A DNA stretch of 64,000 nucleotides, taken from NCBI GenBank assembly GCA_002354735.1, contig DEMD01000011.1, positions 248,001 through 312,000 on the forward strand, given 5' to 3'. Below the pieces are notes generated by a model. The model did no database searches and was not told the origin of the DNA. It was given only the letters and a program-made list of their open reading frames with translations. A program made the position numbers and the translations under genes. The stretch is from Gammaproteobacteria bacterium UBA2679. Its GTDB lineage: Bacteria; Pseudomonadota; Gammaproteobacteria; Pseudomonadales; Oleiphilaceae. Positions 28,566 to 38,411 of this stretch are shown in pieces (position 1 is the first letter of the stretch; each line of letters starts with the position of its first letter).

Positions 28566-28591
28566 AGGCTGCCAGGTGGCAGCCTTTTTTT
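28566..28591 (+). terminator. Intrinsic terminator after the PfpI gene
   Basis: AGGCTGCC-AGGT-GGCAGCCT is a perfect 8-bp stem followed by seven T. It lies between two converging genes and is a strong plus-strand terminator; the A-poor left flank makes it less suited to the minus strand. Confidence 0.9.
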
Positions 28592-28610
28592 CGCCTGCAA
28601 AGAACCAGTG

Positions 28611-29306
28611 TCAGACCAGCGCTCGATCGAGAAAAACGGCCGTCCGCTCATTGGCGATTTCTGCCTGCTGAGCCTTGTAGTTTTTCCCGCCCTGGCGCGC
28701 AAAGGCATGATCGACCCCGTGATAAAGATGCAGGTCGACGTTTGGCTTTGTGAGCAGTGAGGCAAATACCTGCTCGCGTGCCGTTCTCGACGAAAAGCCG
28801 TCAAGTTCAGCAAAGTGGAGCATGAGCGGTGCAGTGATACTTTCACGCTCGTCGAGCAGCGTTTCCAGGGCGACACCGTAGTAGCCGACCGAGGCATCGA
28901 TATCGGTTCTGGTGGCCGTGAGAAAGGCGAGTTTGCCACCGAGGCAGAAGCCGACAGCGCCGACCCGGCCATTGCAGCCTGGGAGTTTCCGCACCTGAGT
29001 GATACAGGCCTGGACATCCTTGATGCTGCGATCGACGTCGAAGCGGTTCATATAATCGAAGGCCTGCTGCCATTCCTCATCAGTCTTGTCAGTCAGTTCG
29101 ATATTTGGCTTCAGCCGCGAAAAAAGATCCGGACAAACAGCATGATAGCCGAGCTGTGCATACTTTTCGGTGATACGGCGCATTTCATGATTGACGCCGA
29201 AGATTTCCTGCAGGACGATCACCGCCGGTCGGCGATTATTGCCGGCGGGGGCTACTGCATAGGCGTCGAAAGTGTGGCCGTCATCGGCGGTTATGTGCAT
29301 ATTCAT
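28611..29306 (-). CDS. Dienelactone hydrolase family protein
   Basis: A 231-residue alpha/beta hydrolase. The catalytic Cys is in GFCLGGKLAF, where lipases have Ser, the Asp is in FAELDGFS and the His in GVDHAFARQGG; the early VIVLQEIFGVN is typical of the family. Dienelactone hydrolase opens cyclic lactones in chlorocatechol degradation, but most family members, including this one with no such neighbours, have unknown substrates. Its ATG is preceded by GAGG. Confidence 0.88.
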   Translation of the reverse strand: MNMHITADDGHTFDAYAVAPAGNNRRPAVIVLQEIFGVNHEMRRITEKYAQLGYHAVCPDLFSRLKPNIELTDKTDEEWQQAFDYMNRFDVDRSIKDVQACITQVRKLPGCNGRVGAVGFCLGGKLAFLTATRTDIDASVGYYGVALETLLDERESITAPLMLHFAELDGFSSRTAREQVFASLLTKPNVDLHLYHGVDHAFARQGGKNYKAQQAEIANERTAVFLDRALV

Positions 29307-29450
29307 TCATGACCTCTGTGTGTAAGTGAGTGCTATGCCTCTGATCAGCTACTATTACGCAGGCTGATCGACAGGGGACTGTAACGCCGGCTGTTCACCT
29401 GTTGTTCGTGCATTATCCGCCCATCTTCCGTGTATTCTGAGTGAGTTGTC

Positions 29451-30233
29451 ATGCCTGTAGAAAGTGTCAGTGGTTTTGACTGGTCAGTGGCTATGCTGCT
29501 TGGCCTGTTCTGTGTGGCGGCGCTTGCCGGTTGGGTTGATACATTGGCTGGTGGCGGCGGGCTCCTGACGCTGCCGGCACTTATCCTTGTCGGCATTCCG
29601 CCGGTGAGTGCGTTGGCAACAAACAAAAGCCAGTCGTTCGCCGGAACCTTGACCGCGACACTAGCGCTGCTGCTGCGGAAACAGTTGAACCTCAGGGAGT
29701 TCTGGCCGCTCCTGGTTGCAGCAGGCGTCGGTGCTGCGATCGGCTCGCTGATCGTGCAGAATATCGCCACTGATTGGTTGCGATGGTTCGTGCCGGTTCT
29801 GCTGCTTGCCGTCGCCTTCTATTTTTTGCTCACGCCGGCGCTCGGCGAGCTCGAGACCCATGCCAGAATGACGCAGCCCTGGTACGGCAGTACTGTCGTG
29901 CCGGCCATAGGGCTCTATGACGGCGCGATTGGCCCGGGTACGGGCTCCTTCTTTGCCGCGAGCGGTGTGGTGTTCCGCGGGCATACCCTGCGAACAGCTA
30001 CAGTACGGGCGAAGCCGCTCAACTTCACCACAAACGTGGTCGCGCTGGTGCTGTTTTCTGCTGGGGGGCAGGTGGTCTGGGCAATCGGGGCTGCCATGAT
30101 CGCCGGACAGGTGCTTGGCGCCTACATCGCCAGCCATATGATGCTGACGATTCCGCTACGGTATATCCGGCGAATGGTCATTACCATGTGCATGCTGATG
30201 TCCCTGGCGCAGCTTTACCGCTTGCTGTTCTAG
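29451..30233 (+). CDS. TauE/SafE family membrane transporter
   Basis: A 260-residue inner-membrane protein with about eight hydrophobic helices belonging to the TauE/SafE (DUF81) family, thought to export sulfite, sulfoacetate or other organosulfonate ions. The family signature is the two repeated halves: GWVDTLAGGGGLLTLPALILVGIPP in the first and YDGAIGPGTGSF in the second. It converges on the hybrid kinase gene and their stop codons share the palindrome CTAG, so the two genes overlap by four bases. Confidence 0.87.
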   Translation: MPVESVSGFDWSVAMLLGLFCVAALAGWVDTLAGGGGLLTLPALILVGIPPVSALATNKSQSFAGTLTATLALLLRKQLNLREFWPLLVAAGVGAAIGSLIVQNIATDWLRWFVPVLLLAVAFYFLLTPALGELETHARMTQPWYGSTVVPAIGLYDGAIGPGTGSFFAASGVVFRGHTLRTATVRAKPLNFTTNVVALVLFSAGGQVVWAIGAAMIAGQVLGAYIASHMMLTIPLRYIRRMVITMCMLMSLAQLYRLLF

Positions 30234-33118
30234 GAACTCGCGACCTCGATGTCATGCTCCTCGAGCAGACTGATCAGGTCGTCAGCGGTCACTGGTTTCA
30301 AGAGGAAATGATCGAAGCGGTCAATGGCAGTGCCGAGTTCGGAAGCCTCCCTGCCTGTGAGGGCAATGAAGAGGGTATGGTCGAGTGCAGCTTCGCCTTT
30401 GAGCCGCTCCATGACTTCGATGCCGCTGATATCTGGCAGGCCCAGGTCGAGAACGATCGCGTGGGGCTTGCTGCTGAGCGCCTGCCTGATGGCTGAGGTG
30501 CCATCACTGGCAAGTTCTACCTGATAATTTCTGAACCCGAGCAATTGTGCCAGCGCACTGCTGGAGTCCGCATTGTCGTCTACCAGCAAGACACGATAAC
30601 CCTGGCGCTCACCCTTTTTCGCCCGCTCTTTCGCGGCAACCTGAGCTCGTGATTCGAGCACGAGCTGGATGAGCCGATATTCGTCTACCGGCTTGCTGAG
30701 ATAACTGCTGCAGCCGGCCTCGAGGCACTTTTCCCGCTCACCGAGCATGGCGCCGGCAGTAAGGGCGATGATTGGTCGGTCAAAACCTTCCTCCCGCAAG
30801 CGCCTGGTGGCTTCGAAGCCATCCATGATGGGCATTTGCATATCCATGATGACGGCATCGAACAGTGGACCCAGCGTCTTGCTCAGCTCCACACTCGCGA
30901 GTGCGGCTAGACCGTTGGGCGCTGCGCGTGTAGTGCCGCCGGCACGTTCGACGAGCCGCTGTACCAGAAGCCGGATGTCGTCCCTATCATCCACTACCAA
31001 AACGTGAACGCCAGTCAGGGAGTCTGGCTGGTCAACCAAGGCTGCACGCGAGCATGCTGCAGACAACTCCGGCACCACTAGCCGAGCAGCAGACGCTTCA
31101 TCGATGGCCAGGGTTAAGGTAAACGTGCTGCCTACACTCACGCGGCTTTCCACCGCCAGGGTGCCCCTGAGGAGGGCGGCAAGCTGGCGCGAGATGGTGA
31201 GTCCCAGACCGGTACCACCGAAGCGCCTGGTCATCGTGTTGTCGCCCTGTTGAAAGGCCTGAAATATGGCCTCCATCTGGGGTTCAGGAATGCCTACGCC
31301 AGTATCGCTTATCGCAAATTTGATGACTGGCGGGGACTGTTGTGTATCGAAGCTCACCTCGAGCTCGACCTTGCCTTTTTCGGTGAACTTGATGGCATTG
31401 GCGGTCAGGTTGATGAGGATCTGTCGTAGCCGGACAGGATCGGTTTCAATGGTTTCAGGCAATTGGTCTGGCAGAAGCACTTCGAAATCAAGCCCCTTTT
31501 CACCAGCCCGTACCTCCATCAGTGAAAAGACTTCACTGACGACAGCGGCGGGAGAGCTCGGCTCGAAATTGACCTCGAGCTTGCCGGCTTCAATCTTTGA
31601 AAGATCGAGGACATCGTTGATCAGTTCGAGCAGATAGCGCCCGTTTCGACGAATCGTCTCGATACTGACCAGATCGTCGGGATCGTCCAGATGGGCGCCT
31701 AAAATGTCGGCGTAGCCCAGAATTGCACTCATCGGCGTGCGGATTTCATGGCTCATGTTGGCGAGGAACTCGCTCTTTGCCTGGTTTGCCTGTTCGGCTG
31801 CGCGGCGTGCCGCTTCCAGCGCCTTTTCCGTCTGCTTACGCTCGGTGATATCGCTGGCGGTCGCCGCCAGGAAAATGATGTCGTTGATATCGTTCCTGAT
31901 TGGCGTCAATGCGAAGTCGGTGATTCGCTCGCTGCCGTCGGCAAGCCAGTAGGAGACTTCCACCCGCATTGGTTCACCCAGGGCAGCAGCCTCAGTGCCA
32001 GCACGAATCAAGGCCTGGACCTGACTCGATCCCCGCCACCATGGCGTCTCCCAGAACAGACGGCCTAGCACTTCCTTGCGGCTATAGCCACTGGACTCCA
32101 AAGCGGTCCGGTTAATCTCGGTGAGGGTGCCATCCAGGTCCATGATGCCGGCAAAATAGAGATTCTGCTCGAAAAAAACCTGTAGTTTTGCGGCAAATTC
32201 AGTAGATTGCGCGCGTAGCTGTTGCTCCTGAATGCTGGCCAGCGCCTTGTCCATGGCTGCCAGCGCCCGGGCTCGCCAGATAAACAGCAGTGCGCTGAAA
32301 ATGCCCAGGAACACACCGATAGCCAGAAAGATCCGTGGGACCGTCCAGAACGGCTTTGGGGTGCCATACCATTTACGGTAGATCGACGCATAGGCCTCGC
32401 TGGCGACCACCTCCTTCACCGCATCGTTCAGTCGCAGGAACAGGTCAGGTCGATCGATACGTATAGCGACCGCTCGTCGAACCTCCATCAGCGTGCGACC
32501 AACAGCCTTGACACGGTTTTCGAGGCCACTTTCCCGTAGCAGGCTTTCTACCACTGGTGCCGGGTATATCAGCGCATCGGCTTCGCCAGCAAGTACCGCC
32601 AGTAACGCCTCCCGCAAGGTGCCATAAACGAGGGTGCGGGCAGGGCCATGCTGCCGAGCGATGTCGAAACCAACATTACCGTCTATAACCGCTACTGAGC
32701 GTCCCGTGATGTCCTCGACGGCTTCGATGGAATCATCGTCGCTGCGTTTGAAGATGCGGATGGCGGTAGTCTCGATAGGGGCTGTAAACAGCGCGTAAGC
32801 CTCACGCTCTGGTGTGATCCCAAGATTTGGCAGGACATCGACCGTGCCTTCGCGCAGTGCCGTCAGGTCGAATCGGGGGGAGTCGAAAACAATGTACTCG
32901 GGCGTAATTCCGGCCCGCTCAGCGATGACGTCGAACAGTTCGATGGCGAATCCCGAGGGCTTGGTGCCGGCGTCAGTGACCAGATAGTGCGGCGGGAAAT
33001 TCTTTGGTACCCCAACGCGCACGGTTTCCGCAGCTGCCAGCGGAGCCAGCAGTCCGAAAAGGCATGCGCACAGGGTCAGGCAGCGGCTCAGGACCAGGGT
33101 TTGGCGAGTGACTCTCAC
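30230..33118 (-). CDS. Hybrid histidine kinase with fused periplasmic binding domain, two receivers
   Basis: A 962-residue membrane sensor kinase. Order: signal peptide (1-30), family-3 solute-binding domain (~32-255) in the periplasm, membrane helix (~258-282), PAS (~310-430), HisKA with the phospho-His at 457 ([10 protein letters not shown]), HATPase (~550-670, with a G2 box near GGTGLGL) and two receiver domains with phospho-Asp at 759 ([10 protein letters not shown]) and 891 ([10 protein letters not shown]). No Hpt domain is present, so a separate phosphotransfer protein is needed. The binding domain suggests direct sensing of an amino acid or similar small ligand. The start is a GTG with a weak ribosome site. 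A free binding protein of the same family lies just upstream. Confidence 0.92.
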   Translation of the reverse strand: MRVTRQTLVLSRCLTLCACLFGLLAPLAAAETVRVGVPKNFPPHYLVTDAGTKPSGFAIELFDVIAERAGITPEYIVFDSPRFDLTALREGTVDVLPNLGITPEREAYALFTAPIETTAIRIFKRSDDDSIEAVEDITGRSVAVIDGNVGFDIARQHGPARTLVYGTLREALLAVLAGEADALIYPAPVVESLLRESGLENRVKAVGRTLMEVRRAVAIRIDRPDLFLRLNDAVKEVVASEAYASIYRKWYGTPKPFWTVPRIFLAIGVFLGIFSALLFIWRARALAAMDKALASIQEQQLRAQSTEFAAKLQVFFEQNLYFAGIMDLDGTLTEINRTALESSGYSRKEVLGRLFWETPWWRGSSQVQALIRAGTEAAALGEPMRVEVSYWLADGSERITDFALTPIRNDINDIIFLAATASDITERKQTEKALEAARRAAEQANQAKSEFLANMSHEIRTPMSAILGYADILGAHLDDPDDLVSIETIRRNGRYLLELINDVLDLSKIEAGKLEVNFEPSSPAAVVSEVFSLMEVRAGEKGLDFEVLLPDQLPETIETDPVRLRQILINLTANAIKFTEKGKVELEVSFDTQQSPPVIKFAISDTGVGIPEPQMEAIFQAFQQGDNTMTRRFGGTGLGLTISRQLAALLRGTLAVESRVSVGSTFTLTLAIDEASAARLVVPELSAACSRAALVDQPDSLTGVHVLVVDDRDDIRLLVQRLVERAGGTTRAAPNGLAALASVELSKTLGPLFDAVIMDMQMPIMDGFEATRRLREEGFDRPIIALTAGAMLGEREKCLEAGCSSYLSKPVDEYRLIQLVLESRAQVAAKERAKKGERQGYRVLLVDDNADSSSALAQLLGFRNYQVELASDGTSAIRQALSSKPHAIVLDLGLPDISGIEVMERLKGEAALDHTLFIALTGREASELGTAIDRFDHFLLKPVTADDLISLLEEHDIEVASS

Positions 33119-33251
33119 TTCGATGGGGAAACCTTGTCCTTTCAGGCGGATAGCGGCCGCTCTATGGCGGGTCAGGTGAGAGTCATTCTATAGACATCCT
33201 ACGCTGACACGCAATTAGTGAGGCGCGATCTATGGCCGCGTCGGCTGAAGT

Positions 33252-33998
33252 CTACCTCTGGTGCTTCGCTACAATGGCATCGATGTCGATCTGCTTCATA
33301 CCTTCAGCGAAATCCCTGGCAATCTGCTCCCCTTTGGAGGACTTGGTGAAGCAAACGAAAAGCTGCTTGTCCTCAAGCAGTTTGTCATTGAATTCAAGGT
33401 TCGCTCGGGCATCTACTAGAGTAGGGTCGTTTTCAAGCAGGTAGTTGAGCACGTTACGGTCAATGACAGCCAGAGGCAGCCGGCCCGCTGCAACTTTCTT
33501 TATATTCTGTTCGTCTGAGGTGACTTCCTCGACCTTCTGAGTGCCTGCCGATACCCGGCTGTCGAAATCAGCAGTGTTGACGTAGTCACGGACCGTACCC
33601 ACCGTCAGGCCCTTGATATCGTCAAGCGTATTCCACTCCACAGGCTTCTGCTTGTTCTGCACGAAACCGAGAGGCCCGCTGCCAATGGGCGCAGAAAAGA
33701 TGAATTCCTGCGCGATGTCTTCGGAGTGATATTCGGGAAAATAGCCGATGAAGTCTTCCTGACCGGCTTTAGCCAGCGCTACCGCGCGAGCCCAGGGATA
33801 GAAGGCGATCTCGACCTTATAGCCGACCGCTTTGAAGGCCGCGGTGACAATGGCAGAAGATACACCTTTTTCCGGCAGTTGCGGCCCAGTGTAAGGCGGC
33901 CACTCCAGCGAGGTCAGCTTGACCACCTTGTCTTCAGCTTGTACCAGGCTTGCAAGGCCTATTAGTGCGAGCGCTGCGAACATTCTTATTGTTTTCAT
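33252..33998 (-). CDS. Periplasmic solute-binding protein, family 3
   Basis: A 248-residue exported protein: signal peptide MKTIRMFAALALIGLASLVQA, then a type II periplasmic binding fold (LEWPPYTG, FYPWARAVALAKAGQEDFIGYFP, GLTVGTVRDYVN). Such proteins usually deliver amino acids or related solutes to an ABC importer, but no permease or ATPase gene is nearby. It lies 133 bases upstream of the kinase with a fused binding domain of the same class, on the same strand. I chose the ATG at 33996-33998 because it gives a clean signal peptide and has GGAG 8 bases upstream. A role in sensing rather than uptake is inference. Confidence 0.88.
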   Translation of the reverse strand: MKTIRMFAALALIGLASLVQAEDKVVKLTSLEWPPYTGPQLPEKGVSSAIVTAAFKAVGYKVEIAFYPWARAVALAKAGQEDFIGYFPEYHSEDIAQEFIFSAPIGSGPLGFVQNKQKPVEWNTLDDIKGLTVGTVRDYVNTADFDSRVSAGTQKVEEVTSDEQNIKKVAAGRLPLAVIDRNVLNYLLENDPTLVDARANLEFNDKLLEDKQLFVCFTKSSKGEQIARDFAEGMKQIDIDAIVAKHQR

Positions 33999-34277
33999 GT
34001 AATGAGCTCCTGTTGTTGACTGACCAAGTATAGCCAAGCTCATAAGCCGCGCCTCGTTGATGATGCGTGGGCTGCCCAGCTATCCGCACGCTGCTAGCAC
34101 ATAGCCGGGTGTAACCGCGATACAGGTCATGGGCAATGCTATAGCATGGCGGAAGATATCAATCGCAGTCTTGTTCGTACTGTGGATAACGCGGAAGAAA
34201 CCGCACGCGGCAGTCACGCGGCGCGCCACTAGTACTAATAATCCTGTTCGGATGAATGGACCGATGAGGCTCGATGC

Positions 34278-35471
34278 ATGAAAAAGGAGGACATGAGCAA
34301 TGCTCAGGCTTCAGAGCCATACCATAGCCGTCTTGCCAGGCTCCAGGCCACGGTGGCCAGTGTAACGGCGAGTGATATTGCGCCTCGAGCCACCGAGGTT
34401 GATCGGGATTGTATATGGCCGGCCCACAGCATGGCGGCCCTTGCCCAGGCAGGACTGCTCGGCCTTCACGTGCCACAGGACCTGGGTGGCCACGGTGAGG
34501 GCTTGCTCGCACTGAGTCTGCTGACCGAAACCATCGGCCAGCACTGTCCCTCTTCGGCGCTCTGTTTCGGCATGCACTGCGTTGGCACAGCGGTGATCGC
34601 AGCCAAGGCTACCAGCTACCAGCGCAGCGCTTATCTGCGGAAGATAGCCGCTGGTGAACATATCACTACGCTGGCACTCTCAGAGGGCGGTAGCGGCGCC
34701 CATTTCTATCTGCCAGCAACACTGATGAAGCCGGTCGAAGACCATCTGGAAGTCAACGGCCAGAAGCAGTTCGTGACCAATGGCAGCCACGCCGATTCCT
34801 ATGTGGTCTCGGTCCTGGACGATAGCAGCGCGCACCACACCGGTGACTTCAACTGTCTGATCGTGGACGCAGAAACCCCTGGTATTAGCTGGCAGGGGGA
34901 GTGGCAGGGCTTTGGCATGAGGGGCAACTCTTCGCGGGCCATGCAACTCGACAAGGCGACGGTGCCGACGGCTAATCTTCTTGGCGAGCCTGGCGATCAG
35001 GTGTGGTACGTGTTTGAAATCGTTGCGCCATATTTCCTGATGGCCATGGCCGGCACTTATCTCGGTGTGGCGGAGGCGGCGCTCAACGAGGCGCGCCAGC
35101 ATCTGAAGTCTCGCCGTCATGCGCATTCGGGCTCTGCACTGGCAGATCATGAGGTGCTGCAGTCGCGCCTGGCATCCATGTGGCTCACGGTGGAACGCAC
35201 CCGGTCATTCATTCGTGAGGCGGCACGTAAAGGTGACCTCGGCGATCCGACGGCTCTGCCATTCATTCTGGCCAGCAAGGTCGATGCTGCCGAGACTGCC
35301 GTGGCCATTACCAATGAGGCCATGACCCTGTGCGGTGGGGCTGCCTACCGCGAGAACAGCCGCCTGACGCAGCTGCTCAGGGATGCCCGAGCCAGCCATG
35401 TCATGTCACCTACAACCGATCTGTTGAAGCTATGGACGGGGCGTGCCCTGCTGGAACTGCCCCTGTTATGA
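34278..35471 (+). CDS. Acyl-CoA dehydrogenase
   Basis: A 397-residue flavoenzyme of the acyl-CoA dehydrogenase family, introducing a trans-2 double bond into an acyl-CoA. Features: LGLHVPQDLGGHGEG, the FAD/substrate region LALSEGGSGAHFYLPA (family: TEP.aGSD), the middle-domain QLDKATVPTANLLGEPG, and a C-terminal helical bundle with the region ALTLCGGAAYRENSRLTQLLRDARA. The catalytic Glu position near YRENS is unclear without alignment, so the chain-length class is undetermined. It may start at 34278 (GAGG 8 bases upstream) or at the ATG five codons later. Its stop overlaps the start of the next gene, a hybrid kinase. Confidence 0.87.
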   Translation: MKKEDMSNAQASEPYHSRLARLQATVASVTASDIAPRATEVDRDCIWPAHSMAALAQAGLLGLHVPQDLGGHGEGLLALSLLTETIGQHCPSSALCFGMHCVGTAVIAAKATSYQRSAYLRKIAAGEHITTLALSEGGSGAHFYLPATLMKPVEDHLEVNGQKQFVTNGSHADSYVVSVLDDSSAHHTGDFNCLIVDAETPGISWQGEWQGFGMRGNSSRAMQLDKATVPTANLLGEPGDQVWYVFEIVAPYFLMAMAGTYLGVAEAALNEARQHLKSRRHAHSGSALADHEVLQSRLASMWLTVERTRSFIREAARKGDLGDPTALPFILASKVDAAETAVAITNEAMTLCGGAAYRENSRLTQLLRDARASHVMSPTTDLLKLWTGRALLELPLL

Positions 35472-38371
35472 CGCCGCTCGAACAAGGTCAGCTCATTATT
35501 CTGGTTGCAGTCGAACCGGCTCTCGCAGGTGCTGTCCGTGCAGCAGCCCTTGAGCGGCTCAGGCAGGACGCCTCTGCCGAGTTTACAGTCGTGGAGCTCG
35601 CTGAGGTCGAGGCGGCAAACTTTGTCACCCAGCAGATGGACTCGGATGCCGCGCCGCCGCTGGTCATCGTGGGGCGTCAGCTGCGCAATGAGGCTGCGCT
35701 TGTTCGCTCAATTCAGGCGCTGGCCTTCAAGGGTCATCTTTTTCTGCTGTCAGATCCAGATGTACAGGATCAGCGTGCTCGTGTCGCGCACCTGCCACTA
35801 TCAGGGATGCATTGGTCAATTCTGAACATCGAGCAGCCCGGCCTTGCCGAGTTACTAGCCGGCGCCGCTGCCCAGTGTCGCCAGCGTTACGGCCTTCAAC
35901 GCAATCTGAAACGGGCAAACCGCCAGCTGCAGCAATACCACAAGGCCTCGCCGCAGCTGGAGCCGCGAGCAGTTCTGTCCGATTACTACCTCACGAGTTT
36001 CCTCAAACACTCCAACGATGCGGTGGTGGCGCTCGATACACAGCAGCGGGTACTGTATTGGAGTAGCGGCGCGGAGCGCCTGTTTGAGCTCAGTCCGCAG
36101 GCAGCGATTGGTCGCCCAGCCTCAGAATTGCCCTGCTGGTCTGAGGCGATTACTGCCGGTCTGCTCAGTGCGGGGCAAGACAAGGGCACAGTAGCCTTCG
36201 AAGCGGAATGCGTCGTAGCTGGCGAGAAGAAGAAGACTGAAAGTGTCTGCTCGCCGGTGCATGACGATCTGGGGCGGTTCATCGGGTTTTCGATCATTGT
36301 TCGTGACATCACGGCCCGCGAGCAGCGGCTTGAAGCAGAACGAGCAGCGCATCTTCGTGAAAATCAGTGGCTCAGCAGTGAACGGCAGTATCTGCGAACA
36401 CTATTCAGGCAGGCGCCAGGATTTATTGCCGTGACCAGAGGGCGAAGTCACGTGTTCGAACTGGTCAACGACGCCTATCTTCAGATTATCGGGCATCGGG
36501 AGGTGCTTGGGCGGTCTGCTGTGGAAGCACTGCCAGAGATGCAGGGGCAGCAGTTACTGACCTTACTGGATCACGTTTACCAAAGCGGCATTCCCTACAC
36601 GGGGTCTGGCATCGCCATCAAGCTGCAGCGGCGCCCCGGTGCGCCACTCGAAACCCGCTATGTTGATTTCGTCTTTCAGCCGATCACCGATAAACACGGT
36701 GCGGCGACGGGTCTGTTCTGGCAGGGCTCGGACGTAACCGAGCACAAGCTGACCCGCGACAAGCTTAGTCTACATCAGAAAAACCTCGAGCAACTTGTTC
36801 AGGAGCGCACCAGCGAGCTGCAGACGAGTCAGCTGGCGCTGCAGCGCAGTCAGAAACTCGAGGCGATAGGTCAGCTCACAGGTGGCATTGCGCACGATTT
36901 CAATAACGTGCTGCAGATTATCACCGGTAGTCTTCAGTTGCTGCAGCTCGATGTCGAGACTGACAATCTGCCTACACAGACCCTGCAGTATCTGAAAACG
37001 GCTGTGGATGCCGTCGACCGTGGCCGCAATCTGTCCTCTCAGCTGCTGGCATTCGCGCGTCGTCAGCCGCTTCGGCCTGTGCCGCTCAACCTCAACCGGA
37101 TACTCCGCAGCATGAGTGGTCTGCTGCGACAGGCGTTGGGTGAGAGCGTTGAACTTGATGCCATCGAATCAGCCGGTCTCTGGAACACACTTGTCGACCC
37201 GCACCAGCTCGAAAATGTCATTCTCAATCTGGCGATCAATGCCAGGGATGCGATGCCCAATGGTGGCAAGCTTACGCTGGAGACTGCGAATACCCATCTC
37301 GATGAGCTGTACGTGCTCACCCAGCCAGATCTGCCTGCCGGTCAATATGTGCTGCTGGCGATATCCGATACTGGCACCGGTATGCCTGCTGAGGTCATGG
37401 AGCGCGCCTTCGACCCCTTCTACACCACCAAGCTCGATGGGAAGGGCACCGGGCTGGGCCTGAGCATGGCGTACGGCTTTACCAAGCAGAGCGGTGGCCA
37501 TATTCGCATCTACAGCGAACTGGACAAGGGCTCTACGTTCAAGATCTACCTGCCGCGAAGCTACGAAGCAGAAGCTGAGATGCCACTTGCCGCGGGCGGC
37601 CCTGTGGTTGGCGGTACTGAAACCATTCTCGTGGCTGAAGACGATCCTGCTGTTCGGTCCACCGCAGTCTCCATGCTGCAGGGACTCGGTTATCGCGTGC
37701 TACAGGCGGAGGATGGACAGAGTGCGCTGAGCGTACTGAAAAGTGGCGCCCCGGTGCATCTGCTGTTCACGGATGTGGTCATGCCCGGTCCGGTCAGCAG
37801 TACTGATCTCGCTGCCAAGGCCAGGGCATTGAGACCGGATATTCTGGTGCTGTATACCTCAGGCTATACACAAAATGCCATTGTACACGGTGGCCGACTG
37901 GATCCCGGTGTAGAGCTGTTGAGCAAGCCCTATCGACGCGAGGACCTTGCCAGGAAGGTGCGGCAAGTATTCGAAAACCGGACAGCGCTCGGTCAGACTG
38001 TAGTTGAACAGGATATCGGCAGTTTACGTATTCTAATGGTCGAGGACGACATCAGCACGCGTGACGCCGTCTGCGAACTGTTGGCATATCTCGGGCATCA
38101 GGTCATCGGCGTCGAAAGCGCCGAGGCCGCTCTCGATCGTCTTGCTCAGACCAGTTTTGACGTACTGTTGACCGATCTGAACCTGCCTGGCGCTTCAGGC
38201 CATGAACTGATCAGGGAGTCCAAGCTGATCAATCCGGATATGGCGGTCATCGTTGCCTCCGGCCTGGGTGGCGAAACAAGCATTGACGAGCACGCTGTAC
38301 AGATCAGGTTAACAAAACCCTATGACCTGGCTGCATTGAAATCGGCATTGCGACAGGCGAGGGCGCGCTAG
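35468..38371 (+). CDS. Soluble PAS hybrid histidine kinase with two receivers
   Basis: A 967-residue kinase without membrane segments. Residues ~1-140 form an alpha/beta domain that looks like a pseudo-receiver (LIILVAVEPAL, LVIVGRQL, HLFLLSD) but lacks the acidic site. Then two PAS domains (~172-290 and ~305-430), a short coiled coil, HisKA with phospho-His 476 (TGGIAHDFNN), HATPase (~580-695, GKGTGLGLSM) and two receivers with phospho-Asp at 769 (FTDVVMPG) and 903 (LTDLNLPG). The HDFNN form and the appended receivers are typical of PAS hybrid kinases whose target is unknown. The ATG overlaps the acyl-CoA dehydrogenase stop (ATGA), so translation is coupled; the longer upstream frame is an overlap artefact. 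Confidence 0.92.
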   Translation: MTPLEQGQLIILVAVEPALAGAVRAAALERLRQDASAEFTVVELAEVEAANFVTQQMDSDAAPPLVIVGRQLRNEAALVRSIQALAFKGHLFLLSDPDVQDQRARVAHLPLSGMHWSILNIEQPGLAELLAGAAAQCRQRYGLQRNLKRANRQLQQYHKASPQLEPRAVLSDYYLTSFLKHSNDAVVALDTQQRVLYWSSGAERLFELSPQAAIGRPASELPCWSEAITAGLLSAGQDKGTVAFEAECVVAGEKKKTESVCSPVHDDLGRFIGFSIIVRDITAREQRLEAERAAHLRENQWLSSERQYLRTLFRQAPGFIAVTRGRSHVFELVNDAYLQIIGHREVLGRSAVEALPEMQGQQLLTLLDHVYQSGIPYTGSGIAIKLQRRPGAPLETRYVDFVFQPITDKHGAATGLFWQGSDVTEHKLTRDKLSLHQKNLEQLVQERTSELQTSQLALQRSQKLEAIGQLTGGIAHDFNNVLQIITGSLQLLQLDVETDNLPTQTLQYLKTAVDAVDRGRNLSSQLLAFARRQPLRPVPLNLNRILRSMSGLLRQALGESVELDAIESAGLWNTLVDPHQLENVILNLAINARDAMPNGGKLTLETANTHLDELYVLTQPDLPAGQYVLLAISDTGTGMPAEVMERAFDPFYTTKLDGKGTGLGLSMAYGFTKQSGGHIRIYSELDKGSTFKIYLPRSYEAEAEMPLAAGGPVVGGTETILVAEDDPAVRSTAVSMLQGLGYRVLQAEDGQSALSVLKSGAPVHLLFTDVVMPGPVSSTDLAAKARALRPDILVLYTSGYTQNAIVHGGRLDPGVELLSKPYRREDLARKVRQVFENRTALGQTVVEQDIGSLRILMVEDDISTRDAVCELLAYLGHQVIGVESAEAALDRLAQTSFDVLLTDLNLPGASGHELIRESKLINPDMAVIVASGLGGETSIDEHAVQIRLTKPYDLAALKSALRQARAR

Positions 38372-38411
38372 ACGCCGGAACACTCCCATAGATTGATAAG
38401 GACCTCATCTC

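Noticed and set aside
35330..35467. N-terminal extension of the second hybrid kinase
   Set aside because: It overlaps the end of the acyl-CoA dehydrogenase gene in another frame; the ATGA overlap start is more likely.
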